A stretch of 64,000 nucleotides of DNA from Leptospiraceae bacterium (GCA_015075105.1 JABTUZ010000001.1:1-64000); one strand, 5' to 3'. Counted from the first letter of the stretch, positions 1 through 9,587 are shown. Numbers and translations: made by a program. The notes: a model not told the origin generated them from the sequence alone.

Positions 1-45
1 TTCAGAGGCCTGATGTCTGAGGTCGGAATATCCAAGCCTAATTGG

Positions 46-986
46 CGTTGACCGTTTTTTGAGAATCTGTATTCTCCTTTTTTATTCCCTAACTCATATT
101 TTTCAGGTGTTTGCATTCCTAAAGACATATGAGGTCTTTCATTATTGTAGAGCCACTGCCTTTGCAAGCAATGTTTTTAACTCTGAAATATTATTAGGTG
201 CATACGGCATCAAATACTCATTCTTGATTTTCCCATTCACTCTTTCAGCAAAAGGATTTTCATAAACATCTATCGCCATGCTATTTTTCATCTGGTGTAC
301 ACGCTTCAACTCAAGAAAAGATTTGCTGTAATATTGACCGCCACCATCAGAATGAATAATGCAACCTGTCACTTCCATCTTCGATTTTTTTCTTGCTTTA
401 ATCGCCATTAGCAATGCCGCATAACTTGTATTTTTAGTGAACAGATCGGAACTCGCTGAATAACCAATTTTTTTTCTACTAAAAAGATCAACAATAAATG
501 TCAGGTAATAAAATATTTCTGCGATCCTGAAAAATTGGTTTTATTTTCCCAATACCAAATGATTGTCTCAAAGAAAATTTTTTTTTAATATCTACGGAAT
601 ATTCTTCTTCAGCCAGATCGACCATCTTTTCTAAAAAATCTATCTTCAATTGTTTTTGACCGAGGACTTGTTCCAACTCTCGAATTTTTTCTTTGTATTG
701 AGTTAATTTATTTGTTTCATTCTTCAATTCTAAAACCTGCCGGATTCCTTTCTTCCTATATGAAGAAAAAGCATAAAGCCATTTGTAAACACAACTTCTG
801 CTCACTTCATATTCTCTAGAAACTTCTGTCACTGACAAAAGATTTCTATCAATATCGTTTACTATTTTTATTTTCAGAGGCTTACTGAAATATCTAAGCT
901 GCCTGTTATTTCCTTCTGGTCTTTTTTTAAATCAATTTTACTTCCCATTTGTTTGTCGTTTTAAACCTCAAAAAACGGTCAACGTA
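46..986 (-). mobile_element. Decayed IS3-type insertion sequence
   Basis: Bounded by a perfect 18-bp inverted repeat (46-63 and 969-986; arms begin CGTTGACCG). It is about 940 bp long, against 1.2-1.5 kb usual for IS3-type elements. The minus strand carries transposase fragments in order: a helix-turn-helix OrfA part, then directly the second half of a DDE OrfB. About 300 bp coding for the first half of OrfB appears deleted. No target-site duplication is visible next to the repeats (left flank attgg, right flank tattt), so the element is old or its flanks were rearranged. It probably cannot move by itself, though intact ends could still be recognised by a transposase supplied elsewhere. Confidence 0.85.
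60..948 (-). pseudogene. IS3 transposase remnant (OrfA plus truncated OrfB)
   Basis: Reading leftwards on the minus strand: a start at 948 (MGSKIDLKK), a frame change in an A-run near 925-930, then a helix-turn-helix (VTEVSREYEVSRSCVYKWL) and the OrfA-to-OrfB linker ELEQVLGQKQLKIDFLEKM. The first half of the integrase core is missing. The sequence resumes at about 515 in another frame with YYLTFIVDLFSRK and continues through IIHSDGGGQYYS, the region of the second catalytic Asp. A third frame change near 145-150 leads to the family C-terminus YNNERPHMSLGMQTPEKYE. The first catalytic Asp is lost and three frame breaks are present, so no functional transposase is expected. Fragments are clearly homologous to the IS3 family; the subgroup was not determined. 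Confidence 0.82.
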
Positions 987-1362
987 TTTCAGTACAAGAC
1001 AGAAATAGTGGTGGTGGAATTTTTTGCAAATAGGTTTATCTTGTAAATAGTGGTTTTGAGCTTTAGTAGAGTTTTTGAAATTTCGCGTTTAGTGCAGATT
1101 TTACACTTTTCGTGCTAAAATGTGGGATCTCCACTCTTTTCTGTAAAGTGCATGCTTTATACCAATTGTTCACCTTTCACGCAAAAATGTGGGAACTCCA
1201 TCGTTTTAGGGAATTTCAAGAGATTACGCATTTAATACAGATTTTGGACTTTTTATGTAAAAGCTAAAAAAAAATTCTAAAAAACGATAAAATTTTTTTT
1301 CTAAAGCAAACTTTTTTTACCTTATAAAGAAGAGCAGAAAAATTTACTTTAAGGAGAAATTT
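987..1362. repeat. Gene-free stretch with diverged short repeats
   Basis: No gene is seen between the IS element and the DUF1564 gene. The stretch holds at least two imperfect copies of one unit. Its core is a partly palindromic word: gtgggatctccac at 1122-1134 and gtgggaactcca at 1189-1200, each preceded by cgtgctaaaat or cacgcaaaaat. Outer parts also match: gcgtttagtgcagatttt (about 1085) against gcatttaatacagatttt (about 1227). A related core on the other strand lies at 41128-41143. The last 40 bases before 1363 contain the ribosome binding site aaggag. Confidence 0.6.
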
Positions 1363-1827
1363 ATGAACCCACAAAAATATGCAGAAACCCAATCGAGCTT
1401 GCTTGTTCCAGCAAAATATATGGACGAGTTCAATAGAAGAACAACGGGTTTTTCGAGACGAAAATATTTACACGCATTGCTGAACAGATACAGAAATGTG
1501 ATTCTTTGGGGTACTTTTGAGAAAATGGATAGAGTAAAGAAAGCGTATCAAGAAGTCGGACAAAATTTGCAGAAGAAGAATTTTACCCCGAATAACGAGG
1601 ACTGGATTGAGCTTGGCATTCTTGCAGACTGGCTTGGCACCACAAAGACAGCTCTTTTTACTCTTTTGTTAGTGCTTGACCTTGCCGAATGGGACATAAT
1701 TCTCCCCAGTCGATTCTTCGAGAATGGAGTTCCCACCCCGGTAACCACGATTGCGGGGGGATCTTACCTCTCCAAGAGAAAAACGACCCGCTACAACAGA
1801 CTAAAACGACACAAACCTGACGAATAA
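1363..1827 (+). CDS. DUF1564 family protein
   Basis: A 154-residue basic protein with the layout of the DUF1564 family, a protein family of unknown function known essentially from Leptospira. Recognisable parts are SSLLVPAKYMDEFNRRT at the start, the arginine-rich RRKYLHALLNRYR, then EVGQNLQKKNF followed by PNNEDWIELGILADWLG, and a hydrophobic stretch TALFTLLLVLDLAEW. A strong ribosome binding site (aaggag) lies 8 bases before the ATG. It stands alone between a repeat-rich stretch and a 150-bp gap. DUF1564 genes often sit in variable, repeat-rich places. The mix of an N-terminal basic part and predicted helices would allow nucleic acid binding, but that is a guess. Confidence 0.75.
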   Translation: MNPQKYAETQSSLLVPAKYMDEFNRRTTGFSRRKYLHALLNRYRNVILWGTFEKMDRVKKAYQEVGQNLQKKNFTPNNEDWIELGILADWLGTTKTALFTLLLVLDLAEWDIILPSRFFENGVPTPVTTIAGGSYLSKRKTTRYNRLKRHKPDE

Positions 1828-1974
1828 GAAAAAAAAGCCCGAAAATAAAACTGGAAGAATAAAGGCTTTTGGGTTATCATATATTTAAACAAAATGGATT
1901 ATGGATCAACCCGGCTTTGCTTTACTGAATCTTTTTTCACGTTGAAAAAGTTCAAAACTGCCGAAACTTAGAAT

Positions 1975-2505
1975 ATGGAAAGAGAAATTGAATCAGAATT
2001 AAATCCTGAATTATTCGATATGGTGAAACGGGGGCAGCTTTCTGCTGAAAAAATCCTCACACTAATTCAAATCAAAAGAACAGTAGATCGGTTTTCTTTT
2101 ACAAAATTTACTGATGAAAAAACTTTGGAAGAGTTAAAATCTAAGTTTGGAGTTTATCTGGATATTATTACATGGGGTGATTATTTTCAAACAGAAATTG
2201 GATCTCAGTTTTTTTCAATGAACGACGATGAATTTCATAAAATTGCGGATACCATAAGGTTTGACTTAATTTCGGCTCATTTAATTTTTTCTGAGAAACC
2301 TTCTTATTTTTATGACAAAGTAAAAGGGGACGCTTTAATTTCTAAGTGTCTTGATGAAAGTTTTAGGACAGAGACTGATGCAGAAAATATTCATCTTGAA
2401 ATTTTACTTGAGTATTTTAAAAATATGGAGCTTGGGAAAAAACCGCTTTCTATTTCGGATCGTGCATGGTATGAAAACTTTGAATTTAAAAAGGTAGCAG
2501 TGTAA
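1975..2505 (+). CDS. Hypothetical protein upstream of enoyl-CoA hydratase
   Basis: A 176-residue acidic, mostly helical protein that I do not recognise. It has no signal peptide, no membrane segment and no cysteine motif. Its stop codon overlaps the start of the next gene (TAATG at 2503-2507), so the two are almost certainly translated from one message and may act together. No clear ribosome binding site precedes its ATG. A repressor, a chaperone-like partner of the hydratase or an unrelated protein are all possible; nothing in the sequence decides between them. Confidence 0.6.
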   Translation: MEREIESELNPELFDMVKRGQLSAEKILTLIQIKRTVDRFSFTKFTDEKTLEELKSKFGVYLDIITWGDYFQTEIGSQFFSMNDDEFHKIADTIRFDLISAHLIFSEKPSYFYDKVKGDALISKCLDESFRTETDAENIHLEILLEYFKNMELGKKPLSISDRAWYENFEFKKVAV

Positions 2506-3293
2506 TGAGTTTAGTAGAATTAGAAACAATTGATGTAAATAACAAAAAAATAATTGTATTGTATTTAAACAATCCTTCTTCAAAAAATTCCATGAGTGAG
2601 AAAATGGCTGAAGAGTTCTCCAAGAGTTTAAATTCTATCAAAGAAATTTCATCAGTATCTTGCCTCATTCTTGCCGGAAGAAATGAAATATTTTCTGGAG
2701 GGGGAGACCTTGAGTTATTAAAATCTTTTGCTAAAAAATCAGAAGAAGAAAATAAAAAGTTCATGTATGATTTTTATAATAGTTTTCTTGGAATAAGAAG
2801 GCTTTCAATCCCAGTGATTGGTGCAATTAATGGCCATGCGATAGGCGCTGCACTATCTCTTGCATTTGCTTGTGATATTCGAATTTTTGCAAGAGAAGGA
2901 AAATATTCTTTTAACTTTGTAAAACTTGGAATTCACCCTGGAATGGGGGCATCCTATATTACCGAGGAGCTTTTCGGGAAAAGTATTTCTAACGAACTGC
3001 TATTTTTAGGAGATGCTTTTTCTGGAGAATGGGCACATTCGAGAGACTTGTGTATAGATTCAGTTCCTAAATCTGAAGTGGTGAAAAGATCGGTAGAAAT
3101 TGCAATTTCGTTTACTGAAAGCTCTTCCATGGCGTTAAAATTTTTGAAATCCAATATATACGATGATTCTAAACTGCAAGAAGCATTAAAAAAAGAAGCT
3201 ATCGCACAAGCGAAAAATTTTATATCTGAAGATTTTCAGGAAACAATTCGCTCAATTCAAGAAAAAAGAAAACCTGTGTTTAAAGGAATTTAA
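2505..3293 (+). CDS. Enoyl-CoA hydratase/isomerase family protein
   Basis: A 262-residue crotonase-fold protein. Such enzymes hydrate or isomerise enoyl-CoA thioesters and stabilise the thioester enolate with two backbone NH groups. The first oxyanion-hole segment is GRNEIFSGGGDLELLKS (about residues 58-74) and the second is INGHAIGAALSLAFACDIR (about 108-126), followed by FVKLGIHPGMGASYITEELFG. At the position of one usual catalytic Glu the chain reads GIHPGMGA, so the exact reaction (hydratase, isomerase or another crotonase reaction) is uncertain. It is translationally coupled to the hypothetical gene before it and ends 1 base from the oppositely oriented M32 peptidase gene. Cytoplasmic, probably in fatty or branched acyl-CoA metabolism. 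Confidence 0.8.
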   Translation: MSLVELETIDVNNKKIIVLYLNNPSSKNSMSEKMAEEFSKSLNSIKEISSVSCLILAGRNEIFSGGGDLELLKSFAKKSEEENKKFMYDFYNSFLGIRRLSIPVIGAINGHAIGAALSLAFACDIRIFAREGKYSFNFVKLGIHPGMGASYITEELFGKSISNELLFLGDAFSGEWAHSRDLCIDSVPKSEVVKRSVEIAISFTESSSMALKFLKSNIYDDSKLQEALKKEAIAQAKNFISEDFQETIRSIQEKRKPVFKGI

Positions 3294-3294
3294 A

Positions 3295-4785
3295 TCATTT
3301 TAAGAAATCATATTCAAGATAGTTTAAAAGATACTTGCTGTTGGGAAATTCTCCTGTAGCTTGAAAAATTAATTCTTTTGGATCGAATATTCTGCCTTGT
3401 AAATGGATTTTCTCTTTTAGCCAATTCAAGAGTATGGAAAAATCTCCACTCTTACTTACACTTCCTAAGAAGTTAGGATGATTTTTTGCAAAAAAGAAAA
3501 ACAATTGTGCAGAATAAATATTTCCAAGTGTGTATGTAGGAAAATAACCAAAGGCTCCTCCACTCCAATGAACATCTTGCAGCACACCTTCTGAGTCATT
3601 TTCAATTCTTAAGCCAAAATATTCTTTCATTTTTGAGTTCCAAAGTTCAGGAATATCTTTTATTTTTAAATTTCTTGATATTAGTTCTCTTTCTATTTCA
3701 AATCTAAGTATAATATGTAAATTGTACGTTAGTCCATCTGCCTCTACTCTGATCTTAGTCTTCTCTGTTGAATGTAGATAGTCAATCAAACCTTGCAAAT
3801 CTATATCTTTGGACGTTAGTTGGAATCTACTAAGCATTTTCGGATAAAAGAATTCCCAAAATTCTCTTGATCTACCAATTTGATTTTCCCACAATCTACT
3901 TTGAGATTCGTGCAATCCCAAAGAAACAGAAGAAGTTAGAGGAGTCGGAAAATCATTCATTTCACCTAAACCAAGTTCATAGAGTGAATGCCCTGTTTCG
4001 TGTAAAACTCCAAATATAGAAGACAATGGATTCGCTTCGTCGTATCTGGTTGTAATTCGTTTATCCATTTTTCCTAGGCTCGTAGAGAATGGATGCTCGC
4101 TAATATCTAATCTGGATCTAGAATTGGGCAGCCCTAAATATTCGGGTAAAATCTCATTAAAAGATTTTTGTAAACTTTCGCTGACTGTTTTTTTAAAAGG
4201 ATTGGGGTATGTTTTTGATTTCTCGATCAAAACAACAAGAGATTTTTTCAAACTATGAAATAGTAGTTCTAAATCTTTTGCAGTAGTCTTTGTTTCATAT
4301 TCTTCTAATAGAGAGTCGTATCTTTCTTCTTCGTATCCGTACAATTCTCCCATTTCTTTTATAAGATCTACGATTTGTGTAAGATTTGGTTCAAACTCTT
4401 TAAAGTTGTTATTTTTTCTGGCATTTGCCCAGACTTGATGTGAAATGCTGGTTTGTTTAGAAAAATTTTCCACTAAATCAGTAGGAATTTTTAAAGCACG
4501 ATCTCTATCTTTTTTTAATATTTGAAACTCCCTTAGTAAAATTTCCTTATCGGGAGGATTTTTTTGAATTACTTCATTTTTTGCATCATCAATAAGCCTT
4601 GTGAATTCTTCAGAAACAAACATATCGTGGTGCATCTTAGCGAGTAATGAAATTTGTTCGGAGCGATTTTCAGCCGCATCTTTTGGCATCATTACTTCAT
4701 AATCCCAGTGTAAAACACTTTGTATTTCTGAAAATTTTACAATTTTTTTGTAGTAATCTCTGTATTTTTGGAGTTTATTCGTCAT
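3295..4785 (-). CDS. Carboxypeptidase, M32 family (thermostable carboxypeptidase 1 type)
   Basis: A cytoplasmic zinc metallo-carboxypeptidase of about 496 residues, the usual length for M32, which removes C-terminal amino acids from peptides. The zinc motif HETGH lies near residue 262 in GVLHETGHSLYELGLG. Family features around it include SEHPFSTSLG before the motif, ESQSRLWENQIGRS after it, and TYNLHIILRFEIE with WSGGAFGYFPTYTLGN near the C-terminus. The start chosen is the ATG at 4785 (MTNKLQKYRDYYKK). An open frame continues upstream into the tRNA-Gly gene, but that extension is not family-like and would overlap the tRNA, so it is rejected. The gene faces the enoyl-CoA hydratase tail to tail. 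Confidence 0.92.
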   Translation of the reverse strand: MTNKLQKYRDYYKKIVKFSEIQSVLHWDYEVMMPKDAAENRSEQISLLAKMHHDMFVSEEFTRLIDDAKNEVIQKNPPDKEILLREFQILKKDRDRALKIPTDLVENFSKQTSISHQVWANARKNNNFKEFEPNLTQIVDLIKEMGELYGYEEERYDSLLEEYETKTTAKDLELLFHSLKKSLVVLIEKSKTYPNPFKKTVSESLQKSFNEILPEYLGLPNSRSRLDISEHPFSTSLGKMDKRITTRYDEANPLSSIFGVLHETGHSLYELGLGEMNDFPTPLTSSVSLGLHESQSRLWENQIGRSREFWEFFYPKMLSRFQLTSKDIDLQGLIDYLHSTEKTKIRVEADGLTYNLHIILRFEIERELISRNLKIKDIPELWNSKMKEYFGLRIENDSEGVLQDVHWSGGAFGYFPTYTLGNIYSAQLFFFFAKNHPNFLGSVSKSGDFSILLNWLKEKIHLQGRIFDPKELIFQATGEFPNSKYLLNYLEYDFLK

Positions 4786-4874
4786 AAGTTTACACAGGAA
4801 TAAATTTTGATAAAAAGTACAATAAGAAAATGTTGACTCTATTTCACAAAAAAAAACAATGAAAAAAGTCAAAT

Positions 4875-4945
4875 GCGGGCGTGGTGTAACGGTAGCACAG
4901 CTGCCTTCCAAGCATCTAGAGTGGGTTCGAGTCCCATCGCCCGCT
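4875..4945 (+). tRNA. tRNA-Gly (anticodon TCC)
   Basis: A 71-nt cloverleaf. The acceptor arm GCGGGCG pairs with CGCCCGC (4938-4944), with discriminator T at 4945. The D-arm sequence is GTGTAACGGTAGCAC, the anticodon loop CTTCCAA is at 4905-4911 with TCC at 4907-4909, and the T-arm is GTGGGTTCGAGTCCCAT. The anticodon stem has one C-T mismatch. CCA is not encoded. It lies just before the trans-sulfuration gene, in the same direction. Confidence 0.95.
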
Positions 4946-4993
4946 ATGATTCATTCCGGTCGCTTTTAAAATTCAAACACACAGGGTAAGATT

Positions 4994-6136
4994 ATGAAAC
5001 CTCAAACATCTGCGATTCATTGTGGAGTTGCAAAAGATTCTACATTCAACAGTGTAATCACACCTATATATCAGACTTCTACTTTTCGATTTGAAGATGT
5101 AGGGGTAACGAAAGGGTATGATTATTCAAGGACTGCAAACCCGACAAGACGTGCTTTGGAAGAAAATCTTTCAGCCTTGGAAGGGGGAGTCTCTGCACGA
5201 GCAGTGACTACAGGAATGGCTGCAATCACTGCGGTTTTAAATTTATTTCAATCGGGAGACCATATACTTTGCACAGATGATTGCTATGGTGGAACGGAAA
5301 GACTATTTCGTCATTTTCATTCCACATTTAACTTGCAGGTGACATTTGTAAATATGCAAGATTTAGGTTTAGTCAAAAAAGAAATTCGACCCAATACCAA
5401 AGTAGTTTGGATTGAAACTCCAAGTAACCCACTTCTAAATATAGTAGATATTCAAGCGTTAAGCGACATTGCACATACGAATAATGCTATTTCTGTAGTT
5501 GACAATACTTTTCTTTCTCCTGTGTTCCAAAAACCGTTTGAGCTTGGAGCAGATTTGATCATTCATTCTACCACAAAATATCTTAATGGACATAGCGATG
5601 TAGTGGGTGGAGTTGTAATTTCAAAAACAGAAGACTATGCAGAAAAAATTCACAATATTGTGAATAACTTAGGTTTGAGTGAAGCTCCTTTTGATGCATG
5701 GCTTGTTCTTCGAGGAATAAAAACGCTGTTTTTAAGAATGAAACAACACGAAAAAAATGCAATGGATATAGCGAAATTTTTAGAGGTTCATCCTAAAATA
5801 AAAAAAGTAAATTACCCGGGTCTAAGCTCTCACCCTCAACATGCACTTGCGAAGAAACAACAAACAGGGTTCGGCTCTATGCTTTCTTTTGAAGTGAAAG
5901 GTACGGTTGAAGAAGTGAATAAAATTTTGCGATCAGTGAAAATTTTTTCGGTAGCTGAATCTCTTGGTGGAATTGAATCTTTGATTTGCCACCCGGCTAC
6001 TATGACCCACGCAGGAATGGATTCAGCTCACAGAGAAAAAGTAGGGATAACTGAAAGAATCATAAGGCTATCCATCGGAATAGAAGACGTATCGGATTTG
6101 TTAAAGGATTTAGAAGAGGCATTAGGAAAGATTTGA
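4994..6136 (+). CDS. Cys/Met metabolism PLP enzyme (cystathionine gamma-synthase/lyase type)
   Basis: A 380-residue pyridoxal-phosphate enzyme of the trans-sulfuration family. It forms or cleaves thioether bonds of homoserine or cysteine derivatives, in methionine or cysteine synthesis. The phosphate-binding motif YSRTANPTRRALE is at residues 44-56, the cofactor-stacking Tyr is in DDCYGGTERLF (about 95-105), and the PLP lysine is K195 in HSTTKYLNGHSD. C-terminal SLGGIESLICHPATMTHA is typical of MetB and MetC-type enzymes. Sequence alone does not separate cystathionine gamma-synthase from gamma-lyase or methionine gamma-lyase. The gene is preceded by tRNA-Gly; a shared transcript is possible. 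Confidence 0.88.
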   Translation: MKPQTSAIHCGVAKDSTFNSVITPIYQTSTFRFEDVGVTKGYDYSRTANPTRRALEENLSALEGGVSARAVTTGMAAITAVLNLFQSGDHILCTDDCYGGTERLFRHFHSTFNLQVTFVNMQDLGLVKKEIRPNTKVVWIETPSNPLLNIVDIQALSDIAHTNNAISVVDNTFLSPVFQKPFELGADLIIHSTTKYLNGHSDVVGGVVISKTEDYAEKIHNIVNNLGLSEAPFDAWLVLRGIKTLFLRMKQHEKNAMDIAKFLEVHPKIKKVNYPGLSSHPQHALAKKQQTGFGSMLSFEVKGTVEEVNKILRSVKIFSVAESLGGIESLICHPATMTHAGMDSAHREKVGITERIIRLSIGIEDVSDLLKDLEEALGKI

Positions 6137-6179
6137 ATTTATAGTAATACTTGTATAATTTCAAATAGAATGTAGCAAA

Positions 6180-7454
6180 TTATTCTCTCCAGAATGTTGC
6201 CCAGAAATATCCAGCAAGCACAAGCCAAGAAATAATTTGTCCTAGAAAAAAAGAAAGCCCGGCCCCTGTGACTCCAAATTCAGGAATGAGTATATTGTCT
6301 AAAATAACCCCGGCGAATAATCTTATAAATGCTAGGATTGCTAGAATCTTTGGTTTTCCCATTGCAAAAAGTGCGATTCCAAATGGTGCAAATACCAATT
6401 GTAAAAGATAATTTGGATAGAGAATTTTAAATACAACTATTGAGTCTGAATACTTTCCTGCAAAAAGTAAGTCTAAAATCCATTCTGCTAAAAAAAATCC
6501 GGGAGATAAAAATATTGCAAAAATAAATGCGACTGTTGCTGATTTTAACAAATACTTTTTAAAATCTTCTGTATCAATGAGCTTGGCAAGCCCGGGATAG
6601 ATAACAGAATTTAGAGTAGAAAGGATGATTCCAAAACCACTAAATAATTGTAGTGCGGTTCCATAGACAGCGATTGCCTCAGGTGGGTGGTATTTGCTTA
6701 TGAAAAATATTTCAAGTCTGTCTGAAACAATTGCAAAAATAGACGCAAGAAATGCCCAAGAATTAAAAAGAGCAAGCTCCTTAGTACCTTTTTGTATGTC
6801 TTCTTTTGACGCTCCCCAGTTTAGTTTTTTTCGATCAAATACAAAAAAGAAAAGCACAAGAATAAAAATCGGACTTAGAGAAAATATTGCCAAAATATCT
6901 ACATACCCTAATATCCCTACAGTAAAATAATTTGTGATATATAGGGCTACAAGTCGAATCAGATTGCCTAAGGGATTCCACAAGGCGAGTGAGGTATAAT
7001 CTCCAAAAGAAATAAATACGCTTTCAAAGTAGCTTAAAAAAGAAGTACCAAGTCCTCCTACTACTAAAATAAAAATAATCAATGGGTCTTCAGAAAAACT
7101 TAGAAAAAATACCAAACCCAAAAATAATAAAAATAGAAAGGAAATTGTTTTAATGAGAAGAGAAGAAGAAAGAATCATTCCGATTATTTTTTTATTTTCT
7201 GTAGCTGGAGCTAAAAATTTTACAAGAGCTGAAGGTAGACCAAATTCTGTGATTGCAAGTATAACCGGAACAAAGCCCAAGTAGTACTGAAAATGGCCAT
7301 TCTCAGATTTAGTGAGCAGGTTGACCGCATAGATCATAAAAACTAAATTGCAAAGAGATGAAAATACTTTGGATACAGCAACGAACATCGAGGACTTAAA
7401 AAATCCAGATTTTGTAATTGAAAGAAAATTTGATTTGATTTGTGCTATCGTCAT
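6180..7454 (-). CDS. Polysaccharide flippase-like membrane protein (Wzx/MATE-type)
   Basis: A 424-residue integral membrane protein with about twelve hydrophobic segments and few charges. Its start (VAVSKVFSSLCNLVFMIYAVNLL) and overall layout match lipid-linked oligosaccharide flippases of the polysaccharide biosynthesis family. These move undecaprenyl-linked sugar units across the inner membrane for O-antigen or other surface glycans. The C-terminal part (EFGVTGAGLSFFLGQIISW) is the typical last pair of helices. It starts 4 bases after the end of the PAP2 phosphatase gene on the same strand. A phosphatase that could recycle polyprenyl pyrophosphate next to a flippase makes a sensible pair. 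The sugar handled cannot be inferred. Confidence 0.75.
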   Translation of the reverse strand: MTIAQIKSNFLSITKSGFFKSSMFVAVSKVFSSLCNLVFMIYAVNLLTKSENGHFQYYLGFVPVILAITEFGLPSALVKFLAPATENKKIIGMILSSSLLIKTISFLFLLFLGLVFFLSFSEDPLIIFILVVGGLGTSFLSYFESVFISFGDYTSLALWNPLGNLIRLVALYITNYFTVGILGYVDILAIFSLSPIFILVLFFFVFDRKKLNWGASKEDIQKGTKELALFNSWAFLASIFAIVSDRLEIFFISKYHPPEAIAVYGTALQLFSGFGIILSTLNSVIYPGLAKLIDTEDFKKYLLKSATVAFIFAIFLSPGFFLAEWILDLLFAGKYSDSIVVFKILYPNYLLQLVFAPFGIALFAMGKPKILAILAFIRLFAGVILDNILIPEFGVTGAGLSFFLGQIISWLVLAGYFWATFWRE

Positions 7455-7458
7455 ACAA

Positions 7459-8460
7459 TTAGGTTTTCATATACTTCCCGTTGGCTACTTTATACAGTAA
7501 GTAAGGTGTAATGCAAATCAGAAAAAAGTTCAAAAGGAAGTACCGAATATATCTAAATAAAACTTCATCATGAAAATATTTTTTTGAAATACCCCCCAGT
7601 AGAAAATAAAAAAGCAATACTCCGATTAAAATAAAAATACTTCTAAATAGAAAAGAAGAAATTGTAGTTACCATATCCCAATCAAAATAATTTTCTCCAA
7701 ACTTGTACTTTAAGAATAAAATTCCGGAAAAAAATCCGGCAAGGGAACCACTGGCTGCGATTACAGAATTTAAGGACTGGCTGTGAATTTCGTTATTTGC
7801 ATGGCTTGACACTAAAGTTACTGGCAGGGTAATTGCAATCAGCGCAAGAGAGATCGAGCGTATCAGTGAAATTAGTTTTTTGCTGTCCATCTCTTTTAAG
7901 GAAGGAAAATCCGGAGATAGTTTAAAAATCCATTCAATAAGAATAAGAGAAATAAACCCCATCAATAAACCGCCTATAACATCTCCGGGGTAGTGAACTC
8001 CCACATACATTCGGCTTAAAGGCACTGAAAAAATCATAAAAAGAGAAAAGCCTTTCAAAAATTTATTTTTAAAATGAAGAAAAAAAATCCCCCAGATTAA
8101 AATAGCGACATGAGAATGACCTGAAGGGAATCCAAAAGATTTTTCTTCGGCACTTTTCAATAATTGTGTAAAGCTATTGGATAGACCGGAAGGTCTCGGG
8201 CTTTCAAAGTAAAATTTTGCAAGTCCATTCAAAATGCCTGTACTTAAAATAGCCACCCCTAATTTAATGCCCAAGTTTCTTGAGTAGCAAATATATACAA
8301 AAGGCAGTAGAAAAATAAAGAAGGTTATCCCACCGGAGTAGTGACAAAATACGGAAATTGCTTTAAAAAACTCCCCCAAGATTCCTTCCGGGTGTGGTAT
8401 AGATTCTAAAAAACCATTTCCGAATAAAATATTGTTATCGAGTAGTGTTTTATATCTCAT
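7459..8460 (-). CDS. PAP2 superfamily membrane phosphatase
   Basis: A 333-residue membrane protein with the three acid-phosphatase motifs of the PAP2 family: KFYFESPRPSG, then FGFPSGHSH, then SRMYVGVHYPGD. The His residues of motifs two and three carry out phosphoryl transfer. Family substrates are lipid phosphates such as undecaprenyl pyrophosphate or phosphatidate. The catalytic part occupies about residues 30-175. The C-terminal half adds several extra membrane segments, so the protein is longer than simple PAP2 enzymes (about 200 residues). It is the first gene of a two-gene unit with the flippase. The acyltransferase gene is divergent from it; the spacer holds a run of TA repeats at 8521-8545. 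Confidence 0.85.
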   Translation of the reverse strand: MRYKTLLDNNILFGNGFLESIPHPEGILGEFFKAISVFCHYSGGITFFIFLLPFVYICYSRNLGIKLGVAILSTGILNGLAKFYFESPRPSGLSNSFTQLLKSAEEKSFGFPSGHSHVAILIWGIFFLHFKNKFLKGFSLFMIFSVPLSRMYVGVHYPGDVIGGLLMGFISLILIEWIFKLSPDFPSLKEMDSKKLISLIRSISLALIAITLPVTLVSSHANNEIHSQSLNSVIAASGSLAGFFSGILFLKYKFGENYFDWDMVTTISSFLFRSIFILIGVLLFYFLLGGISKKYFHDEVLFRYIRYFLLNFFLICITPYLLYKVANGKYMKT

Positions 8461-8600
8461 TTTAAAAACTTTTTTATTTTATCGTTAAAAAAGAAATTCT
8501 TTTTTAGAGTTAAATCTAAATGTATAAAATATATATATATTTATAAAACGTCTTGATTTTTGAATGTTTTTATGAAAGTATAGCGAGAAAGGCAAATCTT

Positions 8601-9455
8601 ATGACTGAAAATATTGATAATTGGCAAGAATTTGAAAATACTTTAAAATTATTTACACTTCCTCGTGAAGCACCTGTGCTTGCACTTAGGACTTTGTTGG
8701 AGCTTGTGTACAATGTATCTGTGACAGGGACAGAGCTAATCCCCAAGGCCGGTGGGGCTGTGATCGTGTGCAATCATACGGATATTTTAGATATACCTGT
8801 TCAGGGTGTGTATTCTCCCAGAAAGATAGTTTTTTTGGGAAAATACGAAATCTTTCGACCTCAAGATACTATAATAGAGTATTTAAGCTCTCCGAGTTCG
8901 CCATTTCAATCTTTTCCTTTAAATCTTCTAAAACCTCAAATTGAAAATCTACTCAATGCGTTTGGAAATGTATATTCAAATCAATTGCAAAAATGGGGGA
9001 GTATGCCGATTATTCGTGGACATATTGGAGAAGGAGCGGGTGCTAAAGCAGCCGTAGCCTATTACGAAGAACTCGAAAATTATATGGTATCTTTGGTGAA
9101 ATCAGGAGAAATCCTTTCGATTTATCCTGAAGGAACAAGGTCTGAAACGGGAATCATCGCACCTTTTAAGGCACTTGCAGCAAAAATTGCAATTCGAGCA
9201 CAAGTGCCGATTATTCCGTCAGGTATAAATGGAGCTTGGAGAATGTCTGAACCAAAGGCATTTTTATCAGGGCAGGCTTTTAAAACTAAAATTACATATA
9301 ATATCGGGATGCCTATTCTGCCTGATGATTTTCCAAAAGGACACGAAAAAAAGAGTGCCAAAGAATTAACTGAAAGGCTTGAAAAGGCAGTGTATTTTTT
9401 AGCTCACAATAGAGAGAGACGAGGAAAACCCAGAAGGGTTACTACAGTGTTATAA
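8601..9455 (+). CDS. 1-acyl-sn-glycerol-3-phosphate acyltransferase (PlsC type)
   Basis: A 284-residue phospholipid acyltransferase that would add a second acyl chain to lysophosphatidic acid or a related lipid at the inner membrane. The HX4D catalytic motif is NHTDILD at residues 58-64. The glycerophosphate-binding motif YPEGTRSE lies near residue 175, followed by FKALAAKIAIRAQVPIIPSG. The start chosen is the ATG at 8601 with the purine-rich GAGAAAGG before it. A TTG 48 bases upstream in frame is less likely. The stretch between the two motifs (about 115 residues) is longer than in typical PlsC, so another acceptor lipid is possible. Confidence 0.85.
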   Translation: MTENIDNWQEFENTLKLFTLPREAPVLALRTLLELVYNVSVTGTELIPKAGGAVIVCNHTDILDIPVQGVYSPRKIVFLGKYEIFRPQDTIIEYLSSPSSPFQSFPLNLLKPQIENLLNAFGNVYSNQLQKWGSMPIIRGHIGEGAGAKAAVAYYEELENYMVSLVKSGEILSIYPEGTRSETGIIAPFKALAAKIAIRAQVPIIPSGINGAWRMSEPKAFLSGQAFKTKITYNIGMPILPDDFPKGHEKKSAKELTERLEKAVYFLAHNRERRGKPRRVTTVL

Positions 9456-9587
9456 AATACGTAGTTGATGTTTCTACATCCGTATAAGTATAATTGGAAT
9501 TACGTGTTTAGGAAAAAATATACACTATCCGCCTAATTTCTTTAAAATTTATTTTTTTTCGACCCTTTTTTTCTACCTTAGTATGTA

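Noticed and set aside
4786-4911. 42-residue N-terminal extension of the M32 peptidase
   Set aside because: It would run through the tRNA-Gly gene and is not family-like.
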